Shown piece by piece: positions 6,251 to 14,618 of a stretch of DNA of 38,184 nt (position 1 is its first letter; each line of letters starts with the position of its first letter). The notes below the pieces were generated by a model. The model was given only the letters and a program-made list of their open reading frames with translations, was not told where the DNA came from and did no database searches. A program made the translations under genes and the position numbers. The stretch is from Paraglaciecola mesophila KMM 241 (GTDB lineage Bacteria; Pseudomonadota; Gammaproteobacteria; Enterobacterales; Alteromonadaceae), in assembly GCF_000315015.1 (NCBI RefSeq), contig NZ_BAEP01000079.1, forward strand, positions 1-38,184, read 5' to 3'.

Positions 6251-7546
6251 CTAAAGTAACCAGTGCAAGGCGATGGCTGCCGTCCAAGAGAAGTCTTTAC
6301 CGCCACAACCTTCGCCCGTTTCAGGGTTGAAGTATTCGTAGTAGCCTGACAAGTCAACAAGGGCGCGGCAGTCATTGCGTAATTTATCTGCGGTTTGTTG
6401 GTAACCTTCAGCTTCAAAGCCCAGAGCGATCATCCAGTTAATGTGTAACCAGATAGGTCCACGCCAGTAACGTTGGGGTTCGTAGCGGCTTTCTTCAGGA
6501 TGAGTTGACGCCATGCAGTACTGGCTGGCCTCGTTCCACTGTTTGGCTTTGCTGTTCAAAATGTCTTTTTGCTTGGCATCGGCCAAACCTGCAAACACGG
6601 TTAACATACCGGCAGAGGTGCGCACTTTACATAAGGTGTCAGTGAGTACATTTCGGCAATAGAAGTATTCTGCCTCAGGGCACCACAGGGTATTAATAGC
6701 ACTTTCAGTGAGGGCAATACGTTGAGCGATAATATCTAAGCGCTCATCTTTGATCCCCAATGTCTCACCCAAAGCAAGTATATCTTTACTGCCTCTGTGC
6801 AATATTGAAATGATACCGATGTCGTTCACTTTATACGGGCACTCATTGAAGATCACTTCGCTGTCGAATTTGTGCTTTTTGAAGAAGTCGACCAAGAACA
6901 AGAAGCGGTCATATTCGCTTTTATGCGGGCGCTGAGCCGAGTTGACATGGCCCAAATCACGACGCTCATATTCCCAATCTACGCAAGGTACATCGTGTAA
7001 GGCTTCATCCCATGCTGGGCTGTTGTCCATGCCAGATTCCCACGGGTGATAGCTCACAACCAAACCGGTATTTAGCGGGTCACGCTCTTTATACCACCAT
7101 AGGTGATAGTCCACTAAGCTTGAGAACAGAGACTCAACCTTACTAAGGGCAAAGGCTTTGTCGTCAGCGGTATCTAACATGTCTTTCATAACAGTCGCCA
7201 CAACGGGCGGCTGTGAAATAGAGGTACTTTTTACGCGCTTGTCTGAACCCCAAATGTCTGGCCCAGGGAAATACGTGGTGGAATCTTGATGAAAGAGTAT
7301 GTGCGGCACCATGCCGTTATCCCACTGGCCGTCGAACAATACTTCAATTTCTTGCCAAGCACGTGGTTCGTCGAAATGCTTCCAACCTAATGCAGTAATA
7401 GCGGAGTCCCAATTCCATTGAAACGGATATAGACCATGCGTAGGCACTGTGTAGCCACCTAAGTCATTGGCAACTAACGTTTCCTGGGCTTTTTTGATTA
7501 ATGCTGCAGTTTCTAAAGAATGTACTTTATTAACATTGATAGTCAT
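6251..7546 (-). CDS. GH63-type glycosylglycerate (mannosylglycerate/glucosylglycerate) hydrolase
   Basis: This 431-residue cytoplasmic glycosidase has an (alpha/alpha)6 barrel. It shows the GH63 signatures of bacterial and plant mannosylglycerate hydrolases and mycobacterial glucosylglycerate hydrolase: QWNWDSAI near residue 45, HPWESGMDNSPAWD near 168-180 with the candidate catalytic acid D174, RYWRGPIWLHINWM, and a C-terminal YYEYFNPETGEG followed by FSWTAA with the candidate base glutamate (404-412). The expected reaction is hydrolysis of the glycosidic bond to free hexose and D-glycerate. I chose the ATG at 7546; a longer frame to 7651 adds 35 unfamily-like residues. The neighbouring glycerate kinase and AGE isomerase match both products, which is the main reason for the substrate call. 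A trehalase-like substrate remains possible. Confidence 0.75.
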   Translation of the reverse strand: MTINVNKVHSLETAALIKKAQETLVANDLGGYTVPTHGLYPFQWNWDSAITALGWKHFDEPRAWQEIEVLFDGQWDNGMVPHILFHQDSTTYFPGPDIWGSDKRVKSTSISQPPVVATVMKDMLDTADDKAFALSKVESLFSSLVDYHLWWYKERDPLNTGLVVSYHPWESGMDNSPAWDEALHDVPCVDWEYERRDLGHVNSAQRPHKSEYDRFLFLVDFFKKHKFDSEVIFNECPYKVNDIGIISILHRGSKDILALGETLGIKDERLDIIAQRIALTESAINTLWCPEAEYFYCRNVLTDTLCKVRTSAGMLTVFAGLADAKQKDILNSKAKQWNEASQYCMASTHPEESRYEPQRYWRGPIWLHINWMIALGFEAEGYQQTADKLRNDCRALVDLSGYYEYFNPETGEGCGGKDFSWTAAIALHWLL

Positions 7547-7736
7547 AACGAGTGCTCTTTTTAGGTTATTCGTCGATAATTGAATCTTAAAGCACTCATT
7601 ATGGGTTGTAAATGTTTTTTTCGTGTGTTTTAATCCGTCTCGAAGTAACAAATTAATAACATTAGATAAACGTTCGCTTCATTAATGACGAACACACCAT
7701 TGACATTGACCATCTTAAAAAGAGTTGGAGAACACC
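7547..7736. promoter_or_regulatory. divergent control region of the glycosylglycerate locus
   Basis: This intergenic region separates the leftward hydrolase operon from the rightward receptor. It contains a dyad, GTTCG (7672-7676) with CGAAC (7689-7693), around CATTAATG (7680-7687), and an inverted repeat GAGTGCT (7550-7556) / AGCACTC (7591-7597) in the leader of the hydrolase. A half copy of the first dyad (ACGTTCG) recurs before the symporter at about 10308. These are candidate operators for the ROK regulator; no direct proof is visible. Confidence 0.4.
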
Positions 7737-10184
7737 ATGAAAATGACACCTATTGCCTGTGCAGTTTCGATACTTTTTGCCACCCCACTAATGGCGCAAG
7801 AAGCAAATACTGAAACCCCAGATAACGATGAATATGAAAACATTATTGTTACTGGTTCTAGCGTTGCACGTACTGAAGCAGACACGCCTGCCAAAACGAC
7901 GTTGATCGGAAAAGACCAAATCGCCAACACAGGGTTTTCGAGTCAAGCTGACATACTCATGAGTGTTCCCGGTATTAAAGTAGAAGGCGGCGGGGGTGAA
8001 GTTGCAACCAACGCATTCGTTCGTGGTTTACCCTCTGGTGGTCAATTTCAGTTCACCCCGCTTAATTATGACGGCATGCCTGCTTTCCAATCTGGCATGA
8101 CATCGTCAGCACAAGATGTTTACTACCGTCCTGACATCGGCATAGAAAGAGTCGAGTACGTGGGTGGCGGTGTGTCTAACTTGTTTGGCCCAGGCTCAGT
8201 GGCCGGCATTATTAACTATATTTCGCGTACGGGCAGCGACGACCCAGAAACCACAGTTCAGGTAGAAATCGCTGAAGAAGGCCGTGTCAGAACAGACTTC
8301 TATAATAGCGGCGCCTTATCAAGTGATGAAAACTTGTATTACGCTATCTCTGGTTTCTATCGTTACGATGAAGGCCCTTTAGAGACAGGCTTAGAAACCA
8401 AGGGTTACCAACTTAGAGGTAACATTCGTAAAGAATTCGACGATGGCCATATTACCTTTCACGGTCAAATGATTGATGACCAAGTGCAGTTTTTCCTTCC
8501 TTTACCTCTTGAAGGTGACAGCCGCGAGCGTTTAACCGGTAATGACGGCGAAACCGTATATGTGGCACAAACCGTTGCCGCAGCCGATTTACGTTATGAC
8601 ACAGCGGATGGCACATACGAGTCACCTATTCGAAATGGTGTACTGACAGAAGGCGGCTCATTTGGTGTTGATTTTGAGAAAGAGTTAACCGACAACTGGC
8701 GCTTAGCGGGTAAAGCAAAAGTCGCTAGCTATGACCACCAGTTCAACTTATTTTTAGACGGCGACGGCATTGCCAACACGCCAGAAACGCAAGAAGGTTA
8801 CGCGAATAACCTAGGTCGCACCGCAAACGGTGACGTTTTAAGCTCACTAGGTAGCGCTAATTATACATGGTCTGAAACGGGTAATGCTTTGCCAGAAGAT
8901 TACTTGTTATTCGGTAACCGTTTATTAGATCGCCAGCGCGACGGTGACTTCTTCAGCACCGAGTTCAACTTGACAGGTGACATAGAGGCGGGCGGTTTTG
9001 ACCATACCGTGAACATCGGTACCTTCTTCATTAACTCTTCGCAGATGGATTACAACATTATCTCTAGCTACCTAGCAGATTTTAGCAATGGCGATAGCGC
9101 GCGTTTGGTTGACTTGTCGTTTACCAATGAAGCGGGCGACACAGTGCAATATTCTAAAAATGGTGTTGTTGGGCCAGGCACAAGTTACACAAATAAAGAT
9201 TTAACCAGTAAGCGAATGGCGTTCTACGTGACTGACCAGATGGAAAATGACCAATGGGCACTCGACGTCGGTATGCGTGTTGAACGTGCTGAAGGCACCA
9301 CTAAATCTGAAGGCAATGAAGTGGTTGTGGTGAATGATGATCCATCACTAGCACCGAATCTACAAGTTAACACCACAGGTAACGGGCGTTTTACTTACGG
9401 TGAAGTGGCTACCACAGAAGCGGCATTCTCGGCGGCTGTGTTGTACAAAATGGATGACCAAGACCTGAACCTTTACGCGAATGCGTCAACCGGTTATTTC
9501 TTCCCACAGATCAGAAGTATCACGTTTAACGAAAACGGGGAGCCACAAAGCTACGAGGGCGAAGATATTACCCTGGGCGCGATTGGTTTTAAGTATTTCC
9601 CAGAAGATTTATACATAGACGCGTCATTATTCATAGCGAATTTGGATAATCGCCGCTCAGTGGATTTCGAAAACGATGGCTCAGGCGGTTTACTTGAGGT
9701 GGTTAAGCAGCAATCAACCGAAACCACAGGTGCTGAAGTGATTACTCGCTGGAATATGACAGACGAAGTGATCCTTGAAGGTAACGTGACTTATCAAGAC
9801 GCTGAATTTAGCGAAGGCGGTAACGTGGGTAAGCAACCAAGAAGACAGCCTGAATTTTCGGGTAACCTTGCGGTGACTTATAACAACGGCTTTGTTGATG
9901 GGCGTTTAGGCTTGAGCTACTTCGGTGACGCATACGCGAACGACGATAACTCAGTCGAACTGGATAGCCACACCATTGCGACCTTGAGTGCCGGTTATTC
10001 TTGGGAGCTAAATAACGACCAGCGAATTCGTGTGGGTGTCAGCGTGTGGAACTTGTTCGACACCGACGGCATTACCGAAGGCTCACCTCGTCAAGGCAAC
10101 AGCCAAGTGTCGGGCGGTGAGTTCTTCGTGGGTCGCCCAGTATTGCCACGCCGCGTGAGCTTAACCGCGCGATATGATTTCTAA
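7737..10184 (+). CDS. TonB-dependent outer-membrane receptor
   Basis: This 815-residue outer-membrane transporter has a signal peptide (residues 1-20, cleavage after LMA), a TonB-box-like ENIIVTGS near residue 34, and a plug domain with DILMSVPGIKVEG, NAFVRGLP and ERVEYVGGGVSNLFGPGSVAGIINYISR. A long 22-strand-type barrel follows, ending in the classic C-terminal aromatic signature SLTARYDF. The ATG at 7737 is preferred because GGAG sits seven bases before it; an in-frame TTG at 7725 overlaps that site. It starts divergently from the hydrolase operon and leads into the symporter and glycerate kinase, so the ligand is predicted to be the same glycosylglycerate or a related algal glycoside. A siderophore role is unlikely in this context. 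Confidence 0.9.
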   Translation: MKMTPIACAVSILFATPLMAQEANTETPDNDEYENIIVTGSSVARTEADTPAKTTLIGKDQIANTGFSSQADILMSVPGIKVEGGGGEVATNAFVRGLPSGGQFQFTPLNYDGMPAFQSGMTSSAQDVYYRPDIGIERVEYVGGGVSNLFGPGSVAGIINYISRTGSDDPETTVQVEIAEEGRVRTDFYNSGALSSDENLYYAISGFYRYDEGPLETGLETKGYQLRGNIRKEFDDGHITFHGQMIDDQVQFFLPLPLEGDSRERLTGNDGETVYVAQTVAAADLRYDTADGTYESPIRNGVLTEGGSFGVDFEKELTDNWRLAGKAKVASYDHQFNLFLDGDGIANTPETQEGYANNLGRTANGDVLSSLGSANYTWSETGNALPEDYLLFGNRLLDRQRDGDFFSTEFNLTGDIEAGGFDHTVNIGTFFINSSQMDYNIISSYLADFSNGDSARLVDLSFTNEAGDTVQYSKNGVVGPGTSYTNKDLTSKRMAFYVTDQMENDQWALDVGMRVERAEGTTKSEGNEVVVVNDDPSLAPNLQVNTTGNGRFTYGEVATTEAAFSAAVLYKMDDQDLNLYANASTGYFFPQIRSITFNENGEPQSYEGEDITLGAIGFKYFPEDLYIDASLFIANLDNRRSVDFENDGSGGLLEVVKQQSTETTGAEVITRWNMTDEVILEGNVTYQDAEFSEGGNVGKQPRRQPEFSGNLAVTYNNGFVDGRLGLSYFGDAYANDDNSVELDSHTIATLSAGYSWELNNDQRIRVGVSVWNLFDTDGITEGSPRQGNSQVSGGEFFVGRPVLPRRVSLTARYDF

Positions 10185-10227
10185 AGTAAGTTTGTGTGTA
10201 TTGGTGCCTGCTTGCGCCATTTAGGTT

Positions 10228-10270
10228 GAATAGCTTGCTCACTGAAAGGTATCTCAGTGAGCAACTATTC
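10228..10270 (+). other. strong RNA hairpin between receptor and symporter genes
   Basis: GAATAG-c-TTGCTCACTGA pairs with TCAGTGAGCAA-CTATTC around an eight-base loop, giving 17 pairs with one bulge. No T-run follows, so it is more likely an mRNA-stabilising or partial terminator structure. It could keep receptor transcript levels above those of the downstream genes. Confidence 0.6.
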
Positions 10271-10336
10271 ACCGTTCTTTCAATTTAGTAGCACCAGCGG
10301 TATGGTTTACGTTCGTGCAAATATGTGAATAAAATT

Positions 10337-11917
10337 ATGAATACTCTAGATTTTTTAGTTGTTGCATTGTATTTGGTGGCTTTGTTAGTCATGGGATTTA
10401 TGTTGCGAGAACAGACAAATAAAAGTGACTATTTTCTGGGTGGGAAAAGTCTAGGTTGGAAACCCTTGGCGTTGTCGGTCATGGCCACTCAGTTATCAGC
10501 AATCAGTTTTATCTCTGCCCCCGCCTTTGTGGGGTTACGTGAAGGTGGCGGTATGCAATGGCTGTCGTACGAATTAGGTGTGCCTTTGGCCATGATCCTT
10601 ATTCTGGCGACTATTTTGCCTAAGCTTTATAACGCTGGCATTGTCAGTATTTATGATTATCTAGAAACGCGCTTTGGTCGTTCAACGCGAGTGTTGATCA
10701 GTATCGTGTTTCAATTCAGCCGAGCCTTTGCGACCGGTATTATGATTTATGCCGTATCGCTTATTCTGCAAGGCACCATGGGTATCGAAGCATGGCAAGC
10801 CATTTTATTAACCGGTGTTATTACCGTACTTTATTCGCTGCAAGGCGGCATGAAAGCGGTGGTTTACGGTGATGCTATTCAAATGGTGATCATCATCTTA
10901 GGCACTGTGGCCTGTATCGGATATGGCCTGTATTACCTTGGTGGCGTGGATTCGTTTATAGCCAATGTTGACACAGATCGCCTGCAAGCGGTTAAGTTTG
11001 ATTCGTTCGGCTTTAGCGGTGACGGATTTGGCTTTTGGCCAATGATATTCGGTGGTGTGGTGCTATACGCTTCATACTATGGTTGCGATCAAACCCAAGC
11101 CCAGCGTGCGTTGTCAGCAAAGGATCCTGACAACCTACGCTATATGATTTTAGCCAATGGCGTTATTCGTTTCCCTATTACTATTTTGTACTGTTTCTCC
11201 GGTTTGATTGTAGGCACTTTAGCCATGAGCGAGCCTAGCTTTATGGCAAAAATTCCTGCGGATAATCCTGATTGGATGATGCCGATGTTCATCCTAAATT
11301 ACTTACCTCATGGGCTTATCGGCTTGTTAGTTGTGGCTATTTTAGCTGCGGCTATGTCGTCACTTAGCTCGGCGATTAACTCGCTGTCTGCGGTTACCAT
11401 TGAAGATTACTGCCGAATTACAAACAAAGAATTAAGCCAAGGCGGTTACCTGAAACTGGCCAAGTACATGGGCTTAGTGTGGGGCGCGATTACCTTGGTG
11501 CTATCTCTTTATGCTGGCAACATTGCGCCAACGATTATTGAAGCGATAAACAAAGTCGGCTCTTTGTTCTACGGGCCTATTCTTGCCGTGTTTTTGTTAG
11601 CGGTATTAACCAAAAGCACGTCGGGTTTACACGTTAACATTGGGCTTATTAGCGGGGTGCTATTTAACTTGCTTATCTCGATGATCGCACCGGAAATCTT
11701 TTGGTTCTGGTGGAACTTCATTGGCTTCGTCGTCACGATTGTCATGGCAATGATGATGAGCAAAATTAAACCTTTCACTTACCAGCCAAGCGAAGAAGAA
11801 GCCACAGCTGCGCCAGTATCTCTGTCAATTTTGACCACCAAAGATATAGCACTGCTACTGGGTATGTTCGCTGCCATGATTGCTTTTTGTTTATATATTC
11901 CCACCGCGTTTGTTTAA
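10337..11917 (+). CDS. sodium:solute symporter (SSS family)
   Basis: This inner-membrane, Na+-coupled transporter has about 526 residues and roughly 13-14 hydrophobic segments. Family landmarks include SDYFLGGKSLGWKPLALSVM after the first helix, MATQLSAISFISAPA, VYGDAIQMVIIILG and the LAAAMSSLSSAINSLSAV block that lines the sodium site. The start is ambiguous: ATG at 10337 fits the family N-terminus (MNTLDFLVVALYL), while an in-frame GTG at 10325 lies just upstream, and neither has a clear ribosome binding site. It lies between the TonB receptor and the glycerate kinase (9-bp gap), so it probably carries the glycosylglycerate, or its sugar, across the inner membrane. Confidence 0.9.
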   Translation: MNTLDFLVVALYLVALLVMGFMLREQTNKSDYFLGGKSLGWKPLALSVMATQLSAISFISAPAFVGLREGGGMQWLSYELGVPLAMILILATILPKLYNAGIVSIYDYLETRFGRSTRVLISIVFQFSRAFATGIMIYAVSLILQGTMGIEAWQAILLTGVITVLYSLQGGMKAVVYGDAIQMVIIILGTVACIGYGLYYLGGVDSFIANVDTDRLQAVKFDSFGFSGDGFGFWPMIFGGVVLYASYYGCDQTQAQRALSAKDPDNLRYMILANGVIRFPITILYCFSGLIVGTLAMSEPSFMAKIPADNPDWMMPMFILNYLPHGLIGLLVVAILAAAMSSLSSAINSLSAVTIEDYCRITNKELSQGGYLKLAKYMGLVWGAITLVLSLYAGNIAPTIIEAINKVGSLFYGPILAVFLLAVLTKSTSGLHVNIGLISGVLFNLLISMIAPEIFWFWWNFIGFVVTIVMAMMMSKIKPFTYQPSEEEATAAPVSLSILTTKDIALLLGMFAAMIAFCLYIPTAFV

Positions 11918-11926
11918 GGGTAAAGA

Positions 11927-13165
11927 ATGAAATATCACGCTTTTCTACTCAAATTATTCAACACCGCTGTTGCGGCCTGTAAGCCCAGCGCTTGCATGGC
12001 CGAGCAGTTAAACAAGCTTGATGCAAGCAATGGCATTTGTGTTGTCGGGGCGGGTAAAGCTGCGGCTGAAATGGCCGCCGAAACGTACCGAGTGTTAGGC
12101 GACAAGTGCTACGGCGCGGTTGTGACACGCTATGGTTATGAGAGTGCAGGTGACACGGGTAAAATTGAAGTGCTCACGGCAAATCACCCCACCCCAGACA
12201 ACAACAGTTTGGTGGCGGGTAAAACCTTGCTCGATTTAGTGCGCGAAACACCCGCAACAACGCCAATCTTATTTTTGATTTCTGGTGGCGGCTCGTCACT
12301 GATGTGTTTACCCGTGGACGATGTACCATTTGCTGATAAGCAGCAGCTAAATCAATTCTTGCTGCGCAGCGGTGCCAGCATTGATGAAATAAACACAGTG
12401 CGCAAACAATTGTCTTTGGTCAAAGGTGGCAGGCTTGCCCAAGCGGCGAAATCAAAACATGTCACTTTGATGATATCGGACGTGGTGGGTGACAACGCGG
12501 CGGATATCGCCTCTGGGCCAACTATTTCAGACCCGTCAACCAAAGCACAAGCGGCCGCTATTTTACAAAAGTACCATTGGACACCGGTAGGCAGTATTGC
12601 CAACTACTTGGCTAAGCCTGAAGTGGCGCTAAAACATAGCGCCCCGAGTGAGTATCATATTGTGGCCAACGCCCAGCATGCGATTGATGCAGCTATTGCG
12701 GTCGCACAGCAAGAAGGTTGGAAAACCAAAGTGCTAGGGTACGATATTCAAGGCGAAGCCCGCGAGGTTGCTAAAGCGCATGCACAGCAAGCATTAGCAT
12801 GCAGAGCGAATGGCGAGCGAGTGATGTTATTTTCAGGCGGTGAGCTAACGGTAACCGTAGGCAAAGAGTATGGCGACGGTGGGCCGAATCAAGAGTATTT
12901 AATGGCGTTAGCACTAGAGCTTAATGGCGTTGAGGGCATATCCGCTATGGCCTGTGACACTGACGGCGTGGACGGCAGTAAGGACGTTGCAGGTGCGTAT
13001 ATTGATAGCTCTACTCTACATCGTGCAGTTGCTGCGGGCGTCAGTGCTACTGAGTTACTAGCCTCTCATAACAGCCACGAATTTTTCGGCGCCATTGATG
13101 ATTTGGTTATTACCGGCCCAACGAACACTAACGTTAATGACTTTAGAGCGATTATCATCGAATAG
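11927..13165 (+). CDS. glycerate 2-kinase (MOFRL/GckA family)
   Basis: This 412-residue cytoplasmic kinase phosphorylates D-glycerate, normally to 2-phosphoglycerate, feeding lower glycolysis. MOFRL-family motifs are all visible: VVGAGKAAAEMA near residue 40, ANHPTPD, FLISGGGSSLMCLP near residue 118, VRKQLSLVKGGRLA, ISDVVGDNAADIASGPT, and in the C-terminal domain LFSGGELTVTVG, GGPNQEYLMALA and ACDTDGVDG. It is directly coupled to the symporter gene. Its presence next to a GH63 glycosylglycerate hydrolase is the strongest hint that glycerate is released from the imported substrate. Confidence 0.92.
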   Translation: MKYHAFLLKLFNTAVAACKPSACMAEQLNKLDASNGICVVGAGKAAAEMAAETYRVLGDKCYGAVVTRYGYESAGDTGKIEVLTANHPTPDNNSLVAGKTLLDLVRETPATTPILFLISGGGSSLMCLPVDDVPFADKQQLNQFLLRSGASIDEINTVRKQLSLVKGGRLAQAAKSKHVTLMISDVVGDNAADIASGPTISDPSTKAQAAAILQKYHWTPVGSIANYLAKPEVALKHSAPSEYHIVANAQHAIDAAIAVAQQEGWKTKVLGYDIQGEAREVAKAHAQQALACRANGERVMLFSGGELTVTVGKEYGDGGPNQEYLMALALELNGVEGISAMACDTDGVDGSKDVAGAYIDSSTLHRAVAAGVSATELLASHNSHEFFGAIDDLVITGPTNTNVNDFRAIIIE

Positions 13166-13272
13166 CCTGAGTTTATATCGGTTAGATGCTGGCATTAAGC
13201 GCCCGTAGTAGGGTGCTTTACTTACCCTTGAGCATTGAAATATAACGCTTTAAAAATAACACTGCTTGTTCT

Positions 13273-13290
13273 TATTTGAGCTTTCAAATA
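13273..13290. promoter_or_regulatory. perfect dyad TATTTGA-GCTT-TCAAATA before the ROK regulator gene
   Basis: This 18-bp inverted repeat has 7-bp arms and ends 33 bp before the ATG. It is a natural candidate for an autoregulatory operator. No copy is seen in the 7547-7736 region, so it may not be the operator of the catabolic genes. Confidence 0.4.
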
Positions 13291-13323
13291 GGCTATAGCA
13301 ATTTTAAGGTAGATGTATTACTT

Positions 13324-14481
13324 ATGTTCTCAATAGACAACAGTCAATATTTGCGCTCTGGTTTTAAACTCGGAAAAGGCAGTAAGCTTTTCCAAGATAT
13401 TGAGCGGGATATTATCAAAATTGTCTTTTGGGAGCAGCGTGTTACTCAGAGCCAATTGGTGTCTGCCACCAAAATTCCTCAGCAAACCGTGTCCCGCTTA
13501 CTAAAAGGCCTGACCCAATCAAAGGTGCTACGCCAAACCGAAGAGATGATCCCCAATCCTAAAGGTAAGCCGGGTTTTGGCATTGAGCTAAATCCTGACT
13601 ATGCCTACACCTTCGGTGTATCGATATTATTAGATGCAGTAGGTGTGGCGGTGATGGACTTTGCAGGCAATGTTATGTCGACTCAGTTCCGCGAAATGGA
13701 CGATATGAGTATTGCACATGTGCTTGAGGCGACAGAGCAACTTATTGGTGAACTAAGTGCGCGCTGTAAACTAGACGAAACTCGCGTGCTTGGCATAGGC
13801 GTGGGAATTTCAGGCTTCTTTAGCTCCATGGATGGCAAGATGAACACCCACCACATGCTTGAAGAATGGTCGCAGGTGGATATCGTTAAGATTATTTCAA
13901 ATCACTTTACACTGCCTACTTGGGTGGTGAATGACGGCACAGGCGCGGCCGCGGGCGAAGGTGTAGCGGGCGTGGGGCGCCAGTATAAGAACTTTGTTTA
14001 CTTATTTGTTTCATCAGCTTTTGGTGGCGGCGTTGTCACTAATACGGAGGTGCTCCGGGGCACCTATGGTAATGCCGGTGAGTTGGGCGATATGTTGCCA
14101 TCAAAAATCTATGCCCACCCCAATTTAGAATTACTGAAACGGATCTTGAAGAAGAATGGGGTGAAATTCAGCTCCATTTACAACTTGCATGAAGAGTTCG
14201 ATCCGAACTGGCCAGGGGTAGAAGAATGGATTTTCAAGGTACAGGACTCGTTTGATTTGGTCGCCACCTGTTGTTCTGCTTTACTGGACGCAGAAGCGAT
14301 TATCATCGGCGGGCATATCCCTAAAGAGTTGGCTGAAATGGTCATTCCCCGTATCGACGTGTATGCACAATTTCGCCGGGGAGCAAAGCGCCCAATGCCG
14401 AAAATTGTGGTGTCGGGCATAGAGAAACACCCTGTTTCAATTGGTGCTGCAACCATTCCCCTTAGGGAGTTGTGTTTGTAA
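13324..14481 (+). CDS. ROK-family transcriptional regulator (NagC/XylR type)
   Basis: This 385-residue protein has an N-terminal winged helix-turn-helix (about residues 25-75, with VTQSQLVSATKIPQQTVSRLLKGL) and a C-terminal ROK sugar-binding domain (GIGVGISG, VNDGTGAAAGEG, SSAFGGGVV, GNAGELGDM). The ROK zinc signature CxCGxxGC is missing after GNAGELGD, and the ATP-phosphate motif DxGxT is replaced, so a sugar kinase role is excluded and ligand binding may differ from NagC. The ATG at 13324 is chosen; the upstream in-frame TTG at 13276 falls inside the dyad at 13273-13290. Its place at the end of the glycosylglycerate locus suggests it is the local repressor responding to a sugar intermediate. 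Confidence 0.85.
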   Translation: MFSIDNSQYLRSGFKLGKGSKLFQDIERDIIKIVFWEQRVTQSQLVSATKIPQQTVSRLLKGLTQSKVLRQTEEMIPNPKGKPGFGIELNPDYAYTFGVSILLDAVGVAVMDFAGNVMSTQFREMDDMSIAHVLEATEQLIGELSARCKLDETRVLGIGVGISGFFSSMDGKMNTHHMLEEWSQVDIVKIISNHFTLPTWVVNDGTGAAAGEGVAGVGRQYKNFVYLFVSSAFGGGVVTNTEVLRGTYGNAGELGDMLPSKIYAHPNLELLKRILKKNGVKFSSIYNLHEEFDPNWPGVEEWIFKVQDSFDLVATCCSALLDAEAIIIGGHIPKELAEMVIPRIDVYAQFRRGAKRPMPKIVVSGIEKHPVSIGAATIPLRELCL

Positions 14482-14514
14482 GCGTTGCCGGTCTGAACCG
14501 AAAGTAGCTGAAAC

Positions 14515-14552
14515 AAAAAAGCGTATTGAACTGTATTCAATACGCTTTTTTT
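14515..14552. terminator. bidirectional rho-independent terminator
   Basis: AAAAAA-GCGTATTGAA-CTGTA-TTCAATACGC-TTTTTTT has a perfect 10-bp stem with an A-run on one side and a T-run on the other. It can end both the ROK gene (plus) and the hem/phosphodiesterase operon (minus). Confidence 0.92.
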
Positions 14553-14618
14553 GTGAGGCATTCACCGAATAACACTCAACATTCACTGACCAGCACATAC
14601 ACTTCGCCGACCAGTCTT

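Noticed and set aside
7547-7651. Longer N-terminus for the GH63 hydrolase
   Set aside because: The extra 35 residues are lysine/threonine-rich and unlike the family, and they would cover the operator-like leader; the ATG at 7546 fits better.
14178-14561. Antisense open frame of 127 codons over the ROK gene end
   Set aside because: It runs through the terminator hairpin and lies opposite conserved ROK coding sequence.
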